Shown: positions 60,105 through 64,000 of the stretch, piece by piece
Layout: each line of letters starts with the position of its first letter
How positions within the stretch are numbered: the first letter of the stretch is position 1
Position numbers and translations under genes: made by a program
Notes under the pieces: model-generated
What the model saw: the letters and a program-made list of their open reading frames with translations, nothing else
The model's database searches: none
Told to the model about the DNA's origin: nothing
NCBI RefSeq assembly: GCF_003268885.1
Contig: NZ_QLSX01000002.1
Span: forward strand, 336,280 to 400,279
DNA: 64,000 nt
From: Onishia taeanensis
Lineage (GTDB): Bacteria; Pseudomonadota; Gammaproteobacteria; Pseudomonadales; Halomonadaceae
Direction: 5' to 3'

Positions 60105-60872
60105 CTAGCGCAGGATGCCGCGAGTGGAAATGCGGATAGAATCGGCGAAGACCTTGGTTTCGGGCAGCGCGTATTCGGCATCGATTTCGGCGAGCGCCTG
60201 CTCGACGGTCAGCCCCTTGCGATAGACCATCTTGTAGGACTCGGTAAGCGCCCTGATCGCCTCTCGGGAGACGCCGCGACGCTTGAGACCCACCAGGTTG
60301 AGACCATGCGGCTGAGCCGGGTTGCCATTGATCATCACATAGGCCGGCGTGTCCTTAGTGATGATCGAGCCGCCGCCTGCCATGGCTTGAGTGCCGAAAT
60401 GGCAGAACTGGTGAATCGCCGACAGCCCGCCGATGATCGCGGAATCGCCCAGCGTGACGTGACCGGCCAGGGTCACCTGATTGGCCAGGATGCAGTCGTT
60501 GCCGACCACGCAGTCGTGGCCGACATGCACATAGGCCATGAACAGGTTACGGCTGCCGATGGTGGTCTCGCCGCGGTCCTGAACGGTACCGCGATGCAGG
60601 GTCACGCCCTCGCGAATGACGTTGTCGTCACCCATTACCAGGCGCGTGGGCTCGCCGGCGTACTTCTTGTCCTGGCAGTCCTCGCCGACCGATGCGAACT
60701 GGAAGATCCGCGTACGCTCACCGAGCACCGTCGGCCCTTTGACCACCACGTGCGGGCCAATCACGCTGCCGGCGCCGATGTCGACGTCGGGGCCAATCAC
60801 GCTGAACGGGCCTACTTCGACGTCCTCGGCGAGGCGCGCCTTTGGATCAACGATAGCAGTGGGATGTATCAA
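60105..60872 (-). CDS. lpxA: UDP-N-acetylglucosamine acyltransferase
   Basis: LpxA transfers the first hydroxyacyl chain in lipid A synthesis. The 255-residue left-handed beta-helix protein shows hexapeptide repeats from residue 3, and the catalytic histidine in VHVGHDCV (His119). The segment [18 protein letters not shown] and the C-terminal helical domain are also present. Its start overlaps fabZ (ATGA), and only three bases separate it from lpxB. Confidence 0.98.
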   Translation of the reverse strand: MIHPTAIVDPKARLAEDVEVGPFSVIGPDVDIGAGSVIGPHVVVKGPTVLGERTRIFQFASVGEDCQDKKYAGEPTRLVMGDDNVIREGVTLHRGTVQDRGETTIGSRNLFMAYVHVGHDCVVGNDCILANQVTLAGHVTLGDSAIIGGLSAIHQFCHFGTQAMAGGGSIITKDTPAYVMINGNPAQPHGLNLVGLKRRGVSREAIRALTESYKMVYRKGLTVEQALAEIDAEYALPETKVFADSIRISTRGILR

Positions 60873-61312
60873 GCGACCTTCCTCTCGGCACAGATGATCT
60901 CGGCCTCGCAGGCCACCTCGCCGTCAACGCTGGCGGTACATTGAAACTTCCAGATACCGCGCTTCGTGCGAATCACGTTGGCTTCGAGGCGCAGCTGGTC
61001 GCCGGGCATGACCGGGCGCTTGAAGCGCACGTTATCGCTGCCCACCAGATAGTAGACATAGCCGTCGGCGGGCAGCTTGTTGACGGTCTTGAAACCCAGG
61101 ATCCCGCAGGCCTGAGCCAGCGCCTCGATGACCAGCACGCCCGGCATGATCGGGTGATGGGGGAAGTGACCATTGAAGAACGGCTCGTTGATGCTGACGT
61201 TCTTGTTGGCCACGATGCGCGCACCGTGCTCGAGCTCCATGACCCGGTCGACCAGCAGGAAGGGATAGCGGTGGGGGAGATACTCACGGATCTCGTTGAT
61301 GTCCATTACCAT
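60869..61312 (-). CDS. fabZ: 3-hydroxyacyl-[ACP] dehydratase FabZ
   Basis: FabZ dehydrates 3-hydroxyacyl-ACP in fatty acid elongation and competes with LpxA/LpxD for hydroxyacyl chains. AGAGGT lies 7 bases before the ATG at 61312 ([24 protein letters not shown]), giving 147 residues. The longer open frame upstream has no homology. The hot-dog active site [21 protein letters not shown] is intact. Confidence 0.97.
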   Translation of the reverse strand: MVMDINEIREYLPHRYPFLLVDRVMELEHGARIVANKNVSINEPFFNGHFPHHPIMPGVLVIEALAQACGILGFKTVNKLPADGYVYYLVGSDNVRFKRPVMPGDQLRLEANVIRTKRGIWKFQCTASVDGEVACEAEIICAERKVA

Positions 61313-61433
61313 CGATGCGACCTCTGAAATGACAAAATGCTCGACCGGAGGCGAGCATGCTGGGGCGGCAGGGCCGCCGCCATGATTAGGGTGGGCGGAG
61401 TATAGCGCTCGCCGAGGGCGACTCAACGCCTGG

Positions 61434-62462
61434 TTACTGCTTTTCCAGGCGGGTCACCCGCTTGGCGAGCTCATCCAGCTGCTTGAAGCGCACCGCATTC
61501 TTGCGCCACTGGGCGTTGCGCATCGAACCGGTACCGGAAGAGTAGACCCCGGGCTCTTGAATCGAATTGGTGACAAGGCTCATGCCGGTGACCTGCACCC
61601 CATCACAGAGGGTCAGGTGACCGGAAAGCCCGACGCCGCCACCGAGCATGCAGTGGCGGCCCACCTTGGTGGAACCGGCGATGCCCACGCAGCCGGCCAG
61701 GGCGCTATGATCGCCGATCTGCACATTATGAGCGATCTGCACCTGACTATCGATCTTGACGTCGTTGCCGATCACGGTGTCGCCGAGCGCGCCACGATCG
61801 ATGCTGGAACAGCTGCCGACCTCGACATCGTCGCCCAGCACCACGCCGCCCAACTGGGCGATCTTGTGCCAGCGGCTGCCGTCGTGGGCGAAGCCGAAGC
61901 CATCACCACCGATCACGCAGTGACTATTGAGCACCACCCGCTCGCCGATCACCACGCCATGACAAACGCTGACATGCGCATGCAGACGCGAGCCGGCACC
62001 AATCACGCTGTCGGCCCCGACCACGCTGCCCGGGCCGATGACCACGTCATCGCCGATCACCGCGCCGTCCTCGATCACCACCTGCGGGCCGACCTCGACG
62101 TTGGCACCAAGCTTGGCGCTCTCGGCGACGACCGCCGAGGCGTGCACCCCCGGGCGATATCTCGCGGCCAGCGGATCGAACAGCCGTGATAGCTCGGCAT
62201 ACCCCAGATAGGGGTTCTCCAGGGCGAGGCAGGCCGTGGGGCTCTCCTCGGCATGATCCGGGTGCAGAAGCACCGCCGCCGCCCTCGTCTCAGGCAGATA
62301 CTTCAGATAGGCCCGATTGGCGAGGAAGGTCAACTCGTGAGGACCGGCTTCGCTCAGCGTCGCCAACCCGCTCACGGTGCGCTGGCCATCGCCGATCACA
62401 CGAGCTTTGAGGCGCTCGGCGAGCTCATCGAGGGTATAAGTGGGGTATTGGGCGATTGTCAT
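61434..62462 (-). CDS. lpxD: UDP-3-O-(3-hydroxyacyl)glucosamine N-acyltransferase
   Basis: LpxD adds the N-linked hydroxyacyl chain in lipid A synthesis. The 342-residue protein has an N-terminal uridine-binding domain ([13 protein letters not shown]), a long run of hexapeptide repeats, the [20 protein letters not shown] catalytic region with His, and a C-terminal helix. Its length matches the family. The gap of about 120 bases to fabZ is the longest inside the lpx cluster. Confidence 0.97.
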   Translation of the reverse strand: MTIAQYPTYTLDELAERLKARVIGDGQRTVSGLATLSEAGPHELTFLANRAYLKYLPETRAAAVLLHPDHAEESPTACLALENPYLGYAELSRLFDPLAARYRPGVHASAVVAESAKLGANVEVGPQVVIEDGAVIGDDVVIGPGSVVGADSVIGAGSRLHAHVSVCHGVVIGERVVLNSHCVIGGDGFGFAHDGSRWHKIAQLGGVVLGDDVEVGSCSSIDRGALGDTVIGNDVKIDSQVQIAHNVQIGDHSALAGCVGIAGSTKVGRHCMLGGGVGLSGHLTLCDGVQVTGMSLVTNSIQEPGVYSSGTGSMRNAQWRKNAVRFKQLDELAKRVTRLEKQ

Positions 62463-62507
62463 GGACGCGGGTCATCGCGGACGGCACGCCAGGGCGCGCC
62501 GCCGGCC

Positions 62508-63014
62508 TCAGTTGGACGAATTGAGAATCTCGGTGACCTCGTCGGTCACGTCGAGGAGGTCGCCTTTGGCCTGGATGACCCCGTTGCGGTCCACCAGCAC
62601 CTCGATGTCATGACGCTCGATGATCTGGTCCACGGCACGCTCGAGCCTGGGCTGAGCCTGCTGCATGAACTGCTGTTCGGACTGCTTGCGCGCCTGAACC
62701 ACCTGGCGGCGAAGCTGCTGGAAGCGGCCGCCCTTTTCCTGAAGCTCCTGCACGGCCGCCTGGCGCTGCGACTCGGACATGGTCGCCCCATCGCGCTGCA
62801 GGCGCTGCTGAAGCTGCTGGACTTCCTGACCCAGGGCCTCGGCCTCTTGCTGCTGGCTGCCGATCTGATTTTGCAGCTCGCTCATCGACTGCTGGGCGTC
62901 ATCGCTTTCCAGCAGGGCCTGACGCCAATCCAGCACGGCGATATCGGCGGCCAGGGCAGGTGTACTCATGGCCGCGAACAGGCCGAGGCACAGGGCTCCG
63001 GTCAACTTGCGCAT
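62508..63014 (-). CDS. skp: Periplasmic chaperone Skp/OmpH
   Basis: Skp carries unfolded outer-membrane proteins across the periplasm to the Bam complex. The 168-residue protein has a signal peptide ending at ALA-ADIAV. A long glutamine-rich coiled coil (about residues 40-120) forms the tentacles, and a C-terminal strand follows. The position between bamA and lpxD is conserved. Confidence 0.95.
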   Translation of the reverse strand: MRKLTGALCLGLFAAMSTPALAADIAVLDWRQALLESDDAQQSMSELQNQIGSQQQEAEALGQEVQQLQQRLQRDGATMSESQRQAAVQELQEKGGRFQQLRRQVVQARKQSEQQFMQQAQPRLERAVDQIIERHDIEVLVDRNGVIQAKGDLLDVTDEVTEILNSSN

Positions 63015-63060
63015 CTTGTTAAACTCCTCGAGATCGGTGGTCTGGCATCCGTCCGCGAAC

Positions 63061-64000
63061 CTAGAACGTCTGGCCCAGCGAGAACTGGAAGAACTGGGTG
63101 TCGTCGCCTTGCTCGTCGTTGAGCGGCTCGGCCACGCTGAAGGTCAGCGGCCCTACCGGCGTCAACCAGGAAAGGCCCAGGCCCACACTGTAACGTAGAT
63201 CGGCCAGATCGACACCCGAGCTGCAACTCGAAGGCCTATCAGCGGGCTGTACGGCATAGCACTCGGTAAGGAAGGTGTTGCCGCCATCGAGGAACAGCGA
63301 CGACTGCACGCTGCGCTGATCCTCAACGAAGGGCATCGGGAACAGCAGTTCCGCTGAACCGCTGACCAGCACGTTACCGCCCAGGGTCTGGTCGTCGCCA
63401 TTGCCACGGGCCGTGGTGGCCGGACCAAGCGTGCTGCCAGTGAAGCCTCGCACCGAGCCCAAGCCGCCGGTCAGGAAGTTCTCGTAGAACGGATAGGGAT
63501 CGTTACCCGGGGTATCGGCGTAGCCCAGGTTGGTGCCGAACTTCAATGACCAGGCATCGTTGAGGGCAAACAGCTGCTGACCCTTGTAGCGCACCTTGTA
63601 GTAGATGGCATCGCTGCCCGGTGCCGCCGTCTCGAGCGACACCCGCTGATAGTTGCCCGCCGTGGGCATGACGCCGCGGTTGAGCTTGTTGCGGGTCCAG
63701 CTGGCCGTCAGCTTGAGGCTCTGAGCATCTTCGCCCTGATCATCGACGTACTGGACGATCTCCGACGGCGTGTCGGTATAGGTCTGCACTTGCAGCTCTT
63801 CGATGCCGACCCCGAAGTTGAGGCGCGTGACCTCGTCGATCGGGTAGCCGAAGTTGATGCTGCCGCCTACCGAGTCGGTGGAGTAGGTCGAGATGTCGGA
63901 GTCTTCGTAGTCCGTCTCGCGGTAGAAGAGATTATACCCACGCGAGATGCCGTCCAGTGTCCAGTAGGGATCGGTAAAGCCAAAGTTGAGGCTGGTATAG
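63061..64000 (-). CDS. bamA: Outer-membrane assembly factor BamA (3' part only)
   Basis: BamA is the Omp85 barrel that inserts outer-membrane proteins. The frame is open to the right window edge, and the visible 312 residues are the beta-barrel. They include SLNFGFTDPYWTLDGISRG at the edge, the loop-6 motif VRGFTGSTLGP (VRGF), which is diagnostic, and the C-terminal FQFSLGQTF with terminal Phe. The POTRA domains lie outside the window. Confidence 0.97.
   Translation of the reverse strand, partial: YTSLNFGFTDPYWTLDGISRGYNLFYRETDYEDSDISTYSTDSVGGSINFGYPIDEVTRLNFGVGIEELQVQTYTDTPSEIVQYVDDQGEDAQSLKLTASWTRNKLNRGVMPTAGNYQRVSLETAAPGSDAIYYKVRYKGQQLFALNDAWSLKFGTNLGYADTPGNDPYPFYENFLTGGLGSVRGFTGSTLGPATTARGNGDDQTLGGNVLVSGSAELLFPMPFVEDQRSVQSSLFLDGGNTFLTECYAVQPADRPSSCSSGVDLADLRYSVGLGLSWLTPVGPLTFSVAEPLNDEQGDDTQFFQFSLGQTF

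Overview
This window looks like a GC-rich chromosomal segment of a gammaproteobacterium, most likely a member of the Halomonadaceae. That is an inference from gene order, protein sequences and codon use; no rRNA is present to confirm it. The gene neighbourhoods match conserved Pseudomonas/Oceanospirillales blocks, such as mutS-fdxA, pyrG-kdsA-eno, pilMNOPQ-aroK-aroB-gltB-gltD, rpmE/priA-argS-ftsN-hslVU, ubiE-ubiJ-ubiB-hisE-tatABC, hemB-ppk1 and bamA-skp-lpxD-fabZ-lpxA-lpxB-rnhB-dnaE-accA-tilS. I see no phage, transposon, CRISPR, tRNA or rRNA. The coding content is almost entirely housekeeping.

Layout. From 1 to 3.3 kb are the 3' part of mutS and the 7Fe ferredoxin fdxA. From 3.4 to 3.8 kb is a gene-free stretch that I read as a CsrB/RsmZ-type regulatory RNA on the minus strand, with a GacA-type upstream site. 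From 3.9 to 14.2 kb (minus) are eno, kdsA, pyrG, gltD and gltB. From 14.7 to 21.5 kb (minus) lies pilMNOPQ-aroK-aroB (type IV pilus alignment complex and secretin, then shikimate enzymes), divergent from ponA (PBP1A) and a DUF481 outer-membrane protein. From 25.2 to 27 kb (minus) are a short malic enzyme and rpmE. From 27.2 to 43.3 kb (plus) run priA, argS, ftsN-like, hslVU, DUF971, ubiE-ubiJ-ubiB, hisE, tatABC and hemB-ppk1. From 43.4 to 50 kb (minus) are DAHP synthase with a complex leader, a 41-residue membrane ORF, folM, fre, ubiD and rho. ppx (plus) converges on tilS at 51.95 kb. From 52 to 64 kb (minus) are tilS, accA, dnaE, rnhB, lpxB, lpxA, fabZ, lpxD, skp and the 3' part of bamA.

Functional themes are envelope building (bamA/skp, lipid A, Kdo, PBP1A, Tat, pilus), aromatic and quinone metabolism (aroB, aroK, DAHP synthase, ubiE/J/B/D), nitrogen and central carbon metabolism (gltBD, eno, maeB, pyrG), and polyphosphate turnover (ppk1, ppx).

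The most interesting signals are non-coding or sub-ORF. (i) The CsrB-like RNA has 11 GGA motifs. (ii) The DAHP synthase gene has a two-stage leader: a Trp-rich leader ORF with mutually exclusive pairings and a 13-bp terminator hairpin, then a second aromatic-codon leader ORF with a strong ribosome binding site whose stop overlaps the aroG start. (iii) A candidate Pho box precedes hemB-ppk1. (iv) Recurrent short minisatellites (12, 15, 16 and 27 bp) occur in gene tails, a signal-peptide region and spacers.
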